Origin: Kitasatospora kifunensis
Lineage (GTDB): Bacteria; Actinomycetota; Actinomycetes; Streptomycetales; Streptomycetaceae
Reading direction: 5' to 3'
NCBI RefSeq assembly: GCF_014203855.1
Contig: NZ_JACHJV010000001.1
Location: forward strand, 3,162,001-3,226,000
Length of the DNA stretch: 64,000 nucleotides
Shown: positions 7,889-16,182 of the stretch, piece after piece
Numbering within the stretch: position 1 is the stretch's first letter
How the letters are laid out: the number at the start of each line of letters is the position of its first letter
Made by a program: the position numbers and the translations under genes
The notes under the pieces: model-generated
The model's input: only the letters and a program-made list of their open reading frames with translations
The model's database searches: none
Told to the model about the DNA's origin: nothing

Positions 7889-8905
7889 TCAGTCCGCGAC
7901 CTCACGCAGGAAGTCCCGTACCGCACGCCCCACCTGCACCGGGTGCTCCATCATCGCCACGTGCCCCGACTCCGGCAGCACCAGCAGCCGCACGTCCCCG
8001 AAGGCCGCGCAGGCCCGGGTCGCCGAGCGGTACGAGACGAGCTTGTCGCGCAGCCCGTAGACCAGCAGCACCGGTGCCTCGACCCGCTGGGCCTGCCGCC
8101 ACAGCGCCTGCTCGCCACGCTCGGTGTACGCCGAGACGATCCCGCGGGCCGAGCCGACCAGCACCTGCATCGCGTACGGCAGCCCCAGGCGCCGCTGGTA
8201 CTCGGCGACCGCCAGCTCCCGACGCTCGGCCGGGATCGCCCGGACGTTGCCGTACACCAGGTCCAGCAGTCCGTCGGTGGCCTGCTCCACGCTGCGCCCG
8301 TTGGCCGGGATGCGCTGCAGCAGCCGCGGCACTCCGGGCACCGCGAGCAGCCCGGTGGGCAGCGCGGTGCGCTGCGGGGGCAGTTCGGGCAGCGCCGGCG
8401 AGATCAACGTCAGGCTGCGGACCAGGTCGGGCCGCAGCGCCGCCAGCCGCACCGCGACCGCCCCGCCGAGCGAGTTGCCGAACAGGTGCACCGGACCGCG
8501 TCCGGCCGCCTCCAGGTAGCCGATCACCGCCCGGACGTGGCCGGAGACCGAGAGGTTGCCGTCCAGCGGCGGCGCGGACCAGCCGAAGCCCGGCAGGTCC
8601 AGCGCCTCGCCGCAGACCACCCCGTCCAGCTCGCCCATCAGCTCGGTCCAGTTCTCCGCCGAGCCGCCGAGGCCGTGCACGAAGAGCGCCTCCGGCAGGC
8701 CGGCCGCCTGCTCCGCGGTCGGGCCGGTCACCGAGAGCACGGCCCCCGGAACCTCGACCAGCCGGGTCGCCCACCGTCCGGGCCGACGCGCACCGCCGCC
8801 GTCCGCACCGCCGCCGTCCGCCGCGGCGACCGGCACGTCCGCCGCGGTGCCCGGCACCCCTCCGACCTGCGCCGCCCCGGCCCACTCCCGCTGCTCAGTG
8901 CTCAT
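7889..8905 (-). CDS. Alpha/beta-fold hydrolase
   Basis: A 338-residue alpha/beta hydrolase with an alanine- and glycine-rich N-terminal extension of about 50 residues. The nucleophile elbow is GNSLGG, the oxyanion strand FVHGLGGSAENW, and the catalytic histidine is in ESGHVAMMEHP near the C-terminus; an acidic member is likely in VYGLRDKLV. Such proteins hydrolyse esters, epoxides or C-C bonds, and no specificity can be assigned. The start is placed at ATG 8905 (MSTEQREWAG), although its ribosome-binding site is poor; an ATG at 8965 is also open. It diverges from a TetR regulator gene, a plausible regulator of it. Confidence 0.88.
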   Translation of the reverse strand: MSTEQREWAGAAQVGGVPGTAADVPVAAADGGGADGGGARRPGRWATRLVEVPGAVLSVTGPTAEQAAGLPEALFVHGLGGSAENWTELMGELDGVVCGEALDLPGFGWSAPPLDGNLSVSGHVRAVIGYLEAAGRGPVHLFGNSLGGAVAVRLAALRPDLVRSLTLISPALPELPPQRTALPTGLLAVPGVPRLLQRIPANGRSVEQATDGLLDLVYGNVRAIPAERRELAVAEYQRRLGLPYAMQVLVGSARGIVSAYTERGEQALWRQAQRVEAPVLLVYGLRDKLVSYRSATRACAAFGDVRLLVLPESGHVAMMEHPVQVGRAVRDFLREVAD

Positions 8906-9089
8906 GGGAGAAGATGGTAGTGAGACTCTGGCGCTCGGCGGCGCCGCGCGCCGTATTGTGGGCATCCGACAACCCGAGAGCTGCAGGTTTCCCTGTCCGA
9001 GCAGGCGCGCGCCGGGTTACCCAAAAGTAGAATCACCCCCCGTTGCCCGGATTCGACCGAGCACAACCCAGCCAGAAGTGAGGAGCGCC

Positions 9090-9746
9090 GTGACGGCCAT
9101 CCAGGAGGCCCAGGACCGCCCACGCGGCGCCCGGCTGCCGCGTAGCGCCCGCCGGGAACAGCTGCTCGGAGCCGCCCAGGAGGTGTTCGTCGCGCAGGGT
9201 TACCACGCCGCCGCGATGGACGACATCGCCGAGCGGGCCGGGGTCAGCAAGCCGGTGCTGTACCAGCACTTCCCCGGCAAGCTCGAGCTCTACCTCGCAC
9301 TGCTGGACAAGCACTGCGACGCCCTGGTCGAGTCCACCCGCAACGCGCTGGACGCCACCACGGACAACAAGCAGCGCGTGGCGGCCACCATGCAGGCCTA
9401 CTTCGACTACGTGGCCAGCGAGTCCGGCTCGTTCCGGCTGGTCTTCGAGTCCGACCTGACCAACGAGCCCGCCGTGCGCGAGCGGGTGGAGCGCGCCGCC
9501 GACCTGAGCGCGACGCTGGTCAGCCGGGTGATCGCGGAGGACACCGACCTCCCCGAGGCGGAGGCCAAGCTGCTCGCCGCCGGCGTCTGCGGGCTGGCCC
9601 AGATCACCGCGCGCTACTGGCTCTCGCAGGGCCGGGAGATCCCGCGCGAGGAGGCCGTGCGGCTGGTCGCGAGCCTGGCCTGGCGCGGCCTGAAGGGCTT
9701 CCCGATGCACCCCAGCGAGCACGGCCAGCCGCCCGCCGCAAGCTGA
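9090..9746 (+). CDS. TetR/AcrR family transcriptional regulator
   Basis: A 218-residue one-component repressor. The N-terminal helix-turn-helix occupies about residues 20-65 (TAxEVF-like AAQEVFVAQGYHAAAMDDIA, then AGVSKPVLYQHFPGK). The rest is an all-helical ligand-binding domain of unknown ligand. GTG 9090 has GAGGAG six bases upstream. It is divergent from the alpha/beta hydrolase across about 185 bp, where its operator would be expected, and upstream of the DUF3107 gene, with which it is commonly neighboured in actinobacteria. Confidence 0.92.
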   Translation: MTAIQEAQDRPRGARLPRSARREQLLGAAQEVFVAQGYHAAAMDDIAERAGVSKPVLYQHFPGKLELYLALLDKHCDALVESTRNALDATTDNKQRVAATMQAYFDYVASESGSFRLVFESDLTNEPAVRERVERAADLSATLVSRVIAEDTDLPEAEAKLLAAGVCGLAQITARYWLSQGREIPREEAVRLVASLAWRGLKGFPMHPSEHGQPPAAS

Positions 9747-9867
9747 TCCACCCCGTACCCACCCGGTTGCTCTAAGGTGAAGCCGTACGGCACGGCGACC
9801 CGGAACTCCTGTTCGAACCATCAAGGCGTCGTGCATGACTGGCTGCAACCCCGGAGGGACGGAAGCC

Positions 9868-10095
9868 GTGGAGGTCAAGATCGGCGTGCAGAACGCACCC
9901 CGAGAGATCGTCATCGAGAGCCCGCAGACCGCTGACGAGGTCGAGAACGCGGTCGCCAAGGCGCTGGAGGGCACGTCCAAGCTCTTCGCGCTGACCGACG
10001 AGCACGGCCGTCGCATCATCGTCCCGGCGGAGCGCCTGGCGTACGTCGAGATCGGCGAGCAGGCCGCGCGCAAGGTGGGCTTCGGCACCATCTGA
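9868..10095 (+). CDS. DUF3107 family protein
   Basis: A 75-residue conserved actinobacterial protein beginning MEVKIGVQNAPREIVIES. It is a small soluble alpha/beta protein with the family's segments ADEVENAVAKAL and RRIIVPAERLAYVEIG, and no known function. GTG 9868 is the family start; ATG 9835 in the same frame is less likely. It is followed by a strong terminator, so it forms its own unit or ends one with the TetR gene. Confidence 0.9.
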   Translation: MEVKIGVQNAPREIVIESPQTADEVENAVAKALEGTSKLFALTDEHGRRIIVPAERLAYVEIGEQAARKVGFGTI

Positions 10096-10112
10096 GCACC
10101 GTATTGGCCTGG

Positions 10113-10140
10113 TGCCCGCCACCCTTCGGGGTGGCGGGCA
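10113..10140 (+). terminator. Intrinsic terminator after DUF3107
   Basis: A perfect 12-bp stem TGCCCGCCACCC with a TTCG tetraloop, followed within six bases by TTTT. This is one of the few terminators in the window with a U-run. Confidence 0.93.
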
Positions 10141-10294
10141 TCGCGCTTTTCCACGGGTTGGGACCACTGGTGCGGAAGGCACCTTTTCGAGCGGATACTG
10201 GCAGGCGTAGAACAGCGCGGGCGGGGGTATGGGTGGGCCACCGCGGAGACTCTCCCCCGACCGCGGACCGCCCCACTTGCTCGGGAGGCCGACC

Positions 10295-10585
10295 GTGCCC
10301 CTGCCTGTCGAAGCCGTCGTCTTCGCGCTGATCGGCCTGCTGGCCGCGGCCGTGGCACTGTTCCTGGTCCCCGAGTACTACCCGATGGCGCGCGGCCTGA
10401 CGATCGGCACCGGGCTGGTGTCGGCCCTGCTCAGCGGCGTGATCGCCCGGATCACGCTGCCCAGCGGGCACCCGGCGGTCACCGTGCTGATCACCCTGGT
10501 CTGCACCGGGCTGCTCACCTCGGTGCTGGCCCGGCCCGACCTGGCCGCCAAGCGCGGCAGCCACCGCCGACGCAGTGCCGCGTAG
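10295..10585 (+). CDS. Small membrane protein, three predicted membrane helices
   Basis: A 96-residue protein of unknown function. Hydrophobic segments lie at about residues 5-22, 33-52 and 62-80, and the C-terminus is basic (KRGSHRRRSAA), consistent with a cytosolic tail. The start GTG 10295 has GGGAGG seven bases upstream; in-frame starts further up lack one and would add a non-hydrophobic, proline-rich segment. It is convergent with the ferritin-like gene. Confidence 0.75.
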   Translation: MPLPVEAVVFALIGLLAAAVALFLVPEYYPMARGLTIGTGLVSALLSGVIARITLPSGHPAVTVLITLVCTGLLTSVLARPDLAAKRGSHRRRSAA

Positions 10586-10635
10586 CTCGGCCGTCGGGCA
10601 CAGCCGTCGGGCGCAGCCGCTGTCAGGCGCGGCCG

Positions 10636-11358
10636 TCAGGAGGCGAGGCCGAGCGCACTCATCCGCTTGGTGTGCGCCTCGGTGATCCGGTTGAACATCT
10701 TGCCGACCTCCACCAGGTCGAAGCCGCGCACCTCGGCGCCGCCGACCAGCAGGTTGGAGAGCGCGTCACGCTCGGCCACCACCCGCTGCGCCTGGCTGAG
10801 CGCCTCACCCATCAGCCGCCGGCCCCAGAGCGCGAGCCGACCGCCGACCCGCGGGTTCTCCTGGATCGCCTGGCGCACCTTGTCCACCGCGAACTGGGCG
10901 TGCCCGGTGTCGCTCATCACCCGCAGCACCAGGTCCCGGGTGTCGTCGTCCAGGCGGACCGCCACCTCGCGGTAGAAGTCGGTCGCGATCGAGTCGCCGA
11001 CGTAGGCCTTGACCAGGCCCTCCAGCCAGTCCGAGGGCGCGGTGACCCGGTGGAAGGACTCCAGCGGCTCGACGAAGGGGGTCATCGACTCCGTGGGGTC
11101 GGCACCGATCTCGGCCAGCCGGTCGTGCAGCAGCTGGTAGTGCGCGAACTCGGCCGAGGCCATCCGGGCCAGCGCCGCCTTGTCGGCCAGGCCCGGCGCG
11201 AACTTGGCGTCGTCGGCGAGCCGCTCGAAGGCGCTCAGCTCGCCGTAGGCCAGCGCCCCGAGCAGGTCGAGGACGGCCGCCCGGTAGTTGGGGTCGGCCG
11301 AGCAGGTGGTCCAGTCACCGATCGAGCCGACCTGGCCGGCCTCGCCTTGAGTCTCCAT
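10636..11358 (-). CDS. Ferritin-like fold protein (MiaE-related type)
   Basis: A 240-residue all-helical protein. Glutamate/histidine pairs typical of di-iron four-helix bundles are visible: ELSAFERLADDA near residue 40, ASAEFAHYQLLHDRL near 70-82, and DTGHAQFAVDKV near 150. In Streptomyces it is annotated as a ferritin-like fold-containing protein and sits beside the DEAD-box helicase gene as here. A di-iron or peroxide-related role is plausible but unproven. The start ATG 11358 has an AGG five bases upstream. It diverges from the helicase leader. Confidence 0.82.
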   Translation of the reverse strand: METQGEAGQVGSIGDWTTCSADPNYRAAVLDLLGALAYGELSAFERLADDAKFAPGLADKAALARMASAEFAHYQLLHDRLAEIGADPTESMTPFVEPLESFHRVTAPSDWLEGLVKAYVGDSIATDFYREVAVRLDDDTRDLVLRVMSDTGHAQFAVDKVRQAIQENPRVGGRLALWGRRLMGEALSQAQRVVAERDALSNLLVGGAEVRGFDLVEVGKMFNRITEAHTKRMSALGLAS

Positions 11359-11861
11359 GGCCTGTCACTCTAGACCGCCGCGTGGCCGCCTTGAGCCCGG
11401 CTCACCTGGCAGGTCCCAGGCGTCACGTGTTCGAGTCGGCGACTGACTGTACAGTGGTACAGAGGCCCGTATGCCCGCACGGTTCGCAAACCGCGCGGGT
11501 TCGTTTCGTCCGGAATCCGGTACGAAGCGCTGGGCACTCACGTACGCGGATGCCCGGTCGGAGAGCCGATCGGCTCCGACCTTGGCTTGGACCTCAAGCC
11601 AGGCACCGCATCAGTGGCCGAGCGAGGGCCGCCGCGGACCGCGCCGCAGGGCGCCGGTCCCGCGCCGGACCCCTCACGGGACCTCTCCCCCACGCCACGG
11701 GACGCCGCGGCCCAGCCAGGGCCGGCGCCCGCGCGCAGCCAGGGACCGGCGCGGTCGTGCACGACCTCGCAGCTCGCGAACCCGCCCCCGGGGCAGGACG
11801 CGAACGCGCGGCTGCCCGCCGTCCTCTCGCTCTCGGCCCGCCACACGGAAGAGGCAGCACC
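11359..11861 (+). promoter_or_regulatory. Long structured leader of the DEAD-box helicase gene
   Basis: About 500 bases without a conserved reading frame precede the helicase gene. It holds a 10-base palindrome ACTGTACAGT (11446-11455), a terminator-like hairpin at 11474-11499 (CCCGC and CGGTT paired with AACCG and GCGGG, one mismatch) followed by TTCGTTTCG, and a 12-base palindrome AGCCGATCGGCT (11564-11575). Long regulatory leaders are known for cold-shock-type DEAD-box helicase mRNAs, so attenuation or autoregulation is likely. The promoter itself is not clear. Confidence 0.5.
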
Positions 11862-14432
11862 CTGTCCACCACGACTGAACCGACGAAGACCACGTTCCGC
11901 GAACTCGGCATCCTCCCGGAGACCGCCGAGGCGCTCGAAGCGGTCGGCATCATCCACCCGTTCCCGATCCAGGAGATGACCCTGCCGGTCGCGCTGACCG
12001 GGCACGACGTCATCGGCCAGGCCAAGACCGGCACCGGCAAGACCCTCGGCTTCGGCCTGCCGCTGATCGAGCGGGCCATCGTGCGCGCCGACGTCGAGGC
12101 CGGCCGCGCCACCGAGGAGCAGCTCTGCGACAGCCCGCAGGCGCTGATCGTGGTGCCCACCCGCGAGCTGTGCACCCAGGTCACCAATGACCTTCAGACG
12201 GCCGGCAAGGTCCGCAACGTCCGCGTGCTGGCCATCTACGGCGGGCGCGCCTACGAGCCGCAGGTGGAGGCGCTGAAGAAGGGCGTCGACATCGTGGTCG
12301 GCACCCCGGGCCGACTGCTCGACCTGGCCGGGCAGAAGAAGCTGGACCTCTCCAAGGTCCGCGCGCTGGTGCTGGACGAGGCCGACGAGATGCTCGACCT
12401 GGGCTTCCTGCCCGACGTCGAGAAGATCATCACCATGCTGCCCGCCAAGCGGCAGACCCTGCTTTTCTCGGCCACCATGCCGGGCCAGGTGATCAGCCTG
12501 GCCCGCCGCTACATGAGCCAGCCGACGCACATCCGCGCCGCCGCGCCGGACGACAGCGGCCACACCGTGGCCAACACCACCCAGCACATCTTCCGGGCGC
12601 ACTCGCTCGACAAGGTCGAGCTGGTCTCGCGCATCCTGCAGGCCGACGGCCGCGGCCTGGCGATGATCTTCTGCCGCACCAAGCGGACCGCGGCGGACGT
12701 CTCCGACCAGCTGACCCAGCGCGGCTTCGCGGCCGGCGCCGTCCACGGCGACCTCGGCCAGGGTGCGCGCGAGCAGGCACTGCGGGCGTTCCGCAGCGGC
12801 AAGGTCGACGTGCTCGTCTGCACCGACGTCGCGGCCCGCGGCATCGACGTCGAGGGTGTCACCCACGTCGTCAACTACCAGTGCCCCGAGGACGAGAAGA
12901 CCTACCTGCACCGGATCGGCCGCACCGGCCGGGCCGGCGCCTCGGGCACCGCGGTCACCCTGGTCGACTGGGACGACATCCCGCGCTGGCAGCTCATCAA
13001 CAAGGCGCTGGAGCTCGGCTTCAACGAGCCGGAGGAGACCTACTCGACCTCTCCGCACCTGTACGAGCTGCTGCACATCGCGCCGGGCACCAAGGGCGTG
13101 CTGCCGCGCTCGGAGCGCACCCGGGCCGGGCTGGCCGCCGAAGAGGTCGAGGACCTCGGCGAGACCGGCGGGCGCGGTGCGCGCTCCGGCCGTGGCGAGC
13201 GCGGCCGCGGGCGCGGCACTGCCGACAACTCCGGCGGGCGGCGCGGCACCTCCGGTGCCACCGGCACGGGCGAGCAGCCGCCGCAGCCGGCGGCCGAGGA
13301 GCGGCCGGCCCGGGCCCCGCGCAACCGGCGGCGGACCCGTGGCGGTGCCTCGGTCGCGGCCGGCACGGGCGAGCAGCCGCAGCAGCAGGTGACGACGGGC
13401 GGCCAGGGCGTGCCCGCGCCGGCCGCCGCGCCCGCGGGCGTGGACGGCGAGGTCGCGGCACCGCGTCGGCGCCGGCGCCGCTCGCGCGGTGCCGCGTCTG
13501 GCGAGGCCCAGGTGGCGGCGGTCGCCGCGACCCAGAGCACGCTGGCCCAGAGCGCCCCGACCCAGAGCGCGCCGATCGAGGTCGCGGTCGCCGAGTCGAC
13601 CGTCACCGCGACGCCGGTGCTCGAGGCCCCGGTGGTCGAGGCCCCTGCGATCGAGGCTCCGGTCGCTGTCGCGGTGGTGCCGAGCCAGACGGACGCACCG
13701 GCGCAGGAGAGCGCGGCCCCGGCGGCCAAGAAGGCCACCCGGACTCGCAAGTCGGCCACCAAGAAGGCCACGGCCCCGGCGGACGCCGTCGAGCCGACGG
13801 TCGCGGAGGTCACCACCGAGGCCGAGGCCGAACCGGCCCCCGCCAAGAAGACCACCCGCACCCGCAAGAGCGCCGCCAAGAAGACCACGACCACGGCGGA
13901 CGCCGCCGAGCCGACGGTCACCGTCGCCGAGGCCGTCACCGAGGCGGAAGCCGCACCGGCCAAGCCCCGCAAGACCGCCACCAAGCGCACCACCAAGAAG
14001 ACCGCGGCCCCCGAAGCCCCGGTCGCGGAGGTCACCACCGAAGCCGAGGCCGAACCGGCCCCCGCCAAGAAGACCACCCGCACCCGCAAGACCGCCGCCA
14101 AGAAGACCACGGCCCCGGCGGACGCCGCCGAGCCGACGGTCACCGTCGCCGAGGCCGTCACCGAGGCGGAAGCCGCACCGGCCAAGCCCCGCAAGACCGC
14201 CACCAAGCGCACCACCAAGAAGACCGCGGCCGCCCAAGCCCCGGTCGCGGAGGTCACCACCGAAGCCGAGGCCGAACCGGCCCCCGCCAAGAAGACCACC
14301 CGCACCCGCAAGACCGCCGCCAAGAAGACCACGACCTCGGCGGACGCCGCCGAGCCGACGGTCACCGAGGCGATCCCCGCCCCGCGCCGCCGCACCCGCA
14401 AGGCGGTCGAGGAGGCCCCGGTCGCCGACTGA
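11862..14432 (+). CDS. DEAD/DEAH-box ATP-dependent RNA helicase with repetitive basic C-terminal tail
   Basis: An RNA helicase of about 856 residues. The core (about 1-420) has a Q-motif (TFRELGILPE, FPIQ), Walker A GQAKTGTGKT, DEAD in VLDEADEMLDLGF, SAT, a RxxGR-type RGIDVEGV and HRIGRTGRAG. The C-terminal half is low-complexity: arginine/glycine-rich (about 440-560), then alanine-, lysine- and glutamate-rich repeats with KKTTRTRK and KRTTKK blocks resembling histone H1 tails, likely RNA- or DNA-binding. The only start with a good Shine-Dalgarno (GAAGAGG, 7 bases) is CTG 11862, giving STTTEPTKTTFREL; there is no ATG, GTG or TTG nearby in frame. A CTG start is rare, so the N-terminus is provisional. 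It is probably involved in ribosome assembly or cold adaptation. Confidence 0.92.
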   Translation: MSTTTEPTKTTFRELGILPETAEALEAVGIIHPFPIQEMTLPVALTGHDVIGQAKTGTGKTLGFGLPLIERAIVRADVEAGRATEEQLCDSPQALIVVPTRELCTQVTNDLQTAGKVRNVRVLAIYGGRAYEPQVEALKKGVDIVVGTPGRLLDLAGQKKLDLSKVRALVLDEADEMLDLGFLPDVEKIITMLPAKRQTLLFSATMPGQVISLARRYMSQPTHIRAAAPDDSGHTVANTTQHIFRAHSLDKVELVSRILQADGRGLAMIFCRTKRTAADVSDQLTQRGFAAGAVHGDLGQGAREQALRAFRSGKVDVLVCTDVAARGIDVEGVTHVVNYQCPEDEKTYLHRIGRTGRAGASGTAVTLVDWDDIPRWQLINKALELGFNEPEETYSTSPHLYELLHIAPGTKGVLPRSERTRAGLAAEEVEDLGETGGRGARSGRGERGRGRGTADNSGGRRGTSGATGTGEQPPQPAAEERPARAPRNRRRTRGGASVAAGTGEQPQQQVTTGGQGVPAPAAAPAGVDGEVAAPRRRRRRSRGAASGEAQVAAVAATQSTLAQSAPTQSAPIEVAVAESTVTATPVLEAPVVEAPAIEAPVAVAVVPSQTDAPAQESAAPAAKKATRTRKSATKKATAPADAVEPTVAEVTTEAEAEPAPAKKTTRTRKSAAKKTTTTADAAEPTVTVAEAVTEAEAAPAKPRKTATKRTTKKTAAPEAPVAEVTTEAEAEPAPAKKTTRTRKTAAKKTTAPADAAEPTVTVAEAVTEAEAAPAKPRKTATKRTTKKTAAAQAPVAEVTTEAEAEPAPAKKTTRTRKTAAKKTTTSADAAEPTVTEAIPAPRRRTRKAVEEAPVAD
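13806..14366 (+). repeat. 222-bp coding repeats in the helicase tail
   Basis: Two complete 74-codon units (13806-14027 and 14028-14249) and about 117 bp of a third are nearly identical at DNA level. Each encodes EVTTEAEAEPAPAKKTTRTR followed by KK-rich and AEAVTEAEAAPAKPRKT-type segments. Copy number should vary between strains by recombination. Confidence 0.92.
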
Positions 14433-14447
14433 CCCGGCCAGGCCGTG

Positions 14448-14487
14448 GAGAGGGGCGGGCGGACCACCAGGTCCGCCCGCCCCTCTC
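14448..14487 (+). terminator. Terminator after the helicase gene
   Basis: A perfect 18-bp GC-rich stem (GAGAGGGGCGGGCGGACC and complement) with an ACCA loop, 15 bases after the stop codon. Confidence 0.9.
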
Positions 14488-14557
14488 GCCTGTTCCCGGC
14501 AACCGAGGCCCTATGCTCGGGGCGGCCCTGCCAGTCGGCCGACGGAGGAGTTCCATC

Positions 14558-15442
14558 ATGAGCACGCTGCCCTTCCTCACCCTCCCCGCCTGCGCCGCCG
14601 CCGTGCGGCTGGTCACCACGCGCGGGGAGTTCGCCGCGCTGCGGGCCGAGCCCACCGGTGCCGCGCGCGGCACCGCGCTGCTGGTCCCGGGATTCACCGG
14701 CAGCAAGGAAGACTTCATCGCGCTGCTCGAACCGCTCGCGCACGCTGGTTTCCGGGTCGTCGCCTACGACCAGCGCGGCCAGTACGAGACCGGCGGCGGC
14801 ACCGGGCAGGCCGCCTACGCCCTGCCCGAGCTGGCCCTGGATCTGCGGGCGATCACCGAGCTGCTGGCGGCCGAGGCCGGCAGCGGCCCGGTGCACCTGC
14901 TCGGTCACTCCTTCGGCGGCTTCGTGTCCCGCGAGGCCGTGCTGGCCGCCCAGGCGCCGCTGCCCTGGGCCTCGCTGGTGCTGCTCTCCACCGGCCCCGG
15001 GCCGCTCGACCCCCCGGAGGCGGCCCGCACCAAGCTGCTGATGGACGCGCTGCCGGGGATGGACCTGGAGACCATCTGGCAGGTGAAGCAGCAGATGGAG
15101 GGCGAGCAGTCGGAGTCGGCCGAGCCGCTGGCACCCGAGATCGCCGAGTTCCTGCACCGGCGCTGGCTGGCCAACGTGCCGCAGGCACTGATGGCGATGG
15201 GCGAGCGGCTGATCAGCCAGGCGGACCGGACCGAGGAACTGGCAGCCGTCGCCCTGCCCAAGCTGTACGTCTCCGGGGTGCGCGACTACGCCTGGCCGGT
15301 CGACGAGCAGGCCCGCACCGCCGAGCGGCTGGGCGTGCGACACGTGGTGGTGGACGGCGCCGGACACTCCCCCAACGCCGAGCGCCCGGAGCAGACCGCC
15401 GCTGTTCTGCTCGCCTTCTGGTCCTCCGTCAGCGCCGGCTGA
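14558..15442 (+). CDS. Alpha/beta hydrolase
   Basis: A 294-residue alpha/beta hydrolase. It has the oxyanion strand LLVPGFTGSKEDF, the nucleophile elbow GHSFGG (Ser near residue 118), an acid in VSGVRDYAWP and the catalytic histidine in VDGAGHSPNAERP. The start ATG 14558 has GGAGGAG nine bases upstream. It is flanked by terminators on both sides, so it is transcribed on its own. The substrate is unknown. Confidence 0.9.
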   Translation: MSTLPFLTLPACAAAVRLVTTRGEFAALRAEPTGAARGTALLVPGFTGSKEDFIALLEPLAHAGFRVVAYDQRGQYETGGGTGQAAYALPELALDLRAITELLAAEAGSGPVHLLGHSFGGFVSREAVLAAQAPLPWASLVLLSTGPGPLDPPEAARTKLLMDALPGMDLETIWQVKQQMEGEQSESAEPLAPEIAEFLHRRWLANVPQALMAMGERLISQADRTEELAAVALPKLYVSGVRDYAWPVDEQARTAERLGVRHVVVDGAGHSPNAERPEQTAAVLLAFWSSVSAG

Positions 15443-15454
15443 CCCGCTGCGTCG

Positions 15455-15493
15455 ATCCCCGGGGCACCCCCGCGAGGGCCGCGCCCCGGGGAT
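15455..15493 (+). terminator. Terminator after the alpha/beta hydrolase
   Basis: An 11-bp stem ATCCCCGGGGC/GCCCCGGGGAT around a 17-base loop, followed by TTCTGC. Confidence 0.8.
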
Positions 15494-15695
15494 TTCTGCT
15501 GGGCCAAAAATCCTTAGTTACGGTAATATTTGATTCTGGCTGGGAATGAACAGCCCCACCTGAGCGGTTGGGTCCCCATGGACGTCATCGAAACCACGAC
15601 GTCATCAGCGGGCAATCGCCAGGCAAACGTCCGGCGCCACGCTGGCGGACAGGGCCGATCGCCCGCCGTCCCGCCGGTAGCGAGGGGGGACACAT

Positions 15696-15923
15696 ATGGC
15701 ACTGACCGCCGTACCGCGACCGATGAGCAGCACCCCACCGCCTCGGGTGCCACCGAGGCCAGCAGAGGAGAGGCCCATGCGTTTCGAGATTCTCCGACTG
15801 GACGACCAGCAGGGTTCCGCCACCGATCGGCTGATCGCCGACGCCGAGACCGTCCGCCGACTGGTGGCAGCCGCCGCCCTGACCGGCGAACGTCTCTACA
15901 TCCGCCCGTGCCAGAGCGTCTGA
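15696..15923 (+). CDS. Small conserved streptomycete protein
   Basis: 75 codons from ATG 15696, which follows GAGGGGGG. A second in-frame ATG at 15777 (MRFEILRLDDQQG) also has a good GAGGAG seven bases upstream and would give 48 residues. The conserved-looking part is the C-terminal 48 residues: MRFEILRLDD, ADAETVRRLVAAAA and ERLYIRP. The 27-residue N-terminal extension is proline-rich. I recognise it as a small uncharacterised family in Streptomyces; no function is known. The DNA just upstream (15510-15540) is AT-rich, with TTAGTTACGGTAATATTTG, and is the likely promoter area. Confidence 0.7.
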   Translation: MALTAVPRPMSSTPPPRVPPRPAEERPMRFEILRLDDQQGSATDRLIADAETVRRLVAAAALTGERLYIRPCQSV

Positions 15924-15960
15924 CGCCCCACCTGGGCGCCCCTGGCCGCGCCATGCCCAC

Positions 15961-15998
15961 TGACGCCCCGTCACCTGTCCATCGGCGACGGGGCGTCA
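15961..15998 (+). terminator. Terminator after the small conserved gene
   Basis: A perfect 12-bp stem TGACGCCCCGTC/GACGGGGCGTCA around a 14-base loop, 37 bases after the stop. Confidence 0.85.
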
Positions 15999-16182
15999 GC
16001 CGTGCCGGGTGGCGCGGGCGGATGCCCCGGCGCGCCCCCGCCGACGTTTGCCGCCGACCGGCGCGGGACATCCCCTAGCGGGGGCCGCCGCCCCTGCCGA
16101 GCGGCCGGGCCTCCCGGATGTGCTCGCCAGCGCCCTCCGTACGGGTGATCGTCCTTGACGCGGCGGTCCGGAGGGAGGAGCG

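Noticed and set aside
10113..10140. Palindrome considered as an operator
   Set aside because: The UUCG-type tetraloop, 12-bp GC stem and following T-run directly after a stop codon mark it as an intrinsic terminator.
11474..11499. A tRNA-like GGTTCGCAAACC element
   Set aside because: It resembles a T-arm, but no acceptor, D or anticodon arms can be placed around it. It is better read as a leader hairpin.
11538..14237. An 899-codon open frame on the minus strand opposite the helicase
   Set aside because: It is Gly/Arg/Leu-rich mirror coding of the helicase repeats, with no start signals. The DEAD-box motifs establish the plus strand as real.
13806..14366. Repeats considered as CRISPR or another mobile array
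   Set aside because: The repeats are contiguous, 222 bp long, in frame with the helicase and have no spacers.
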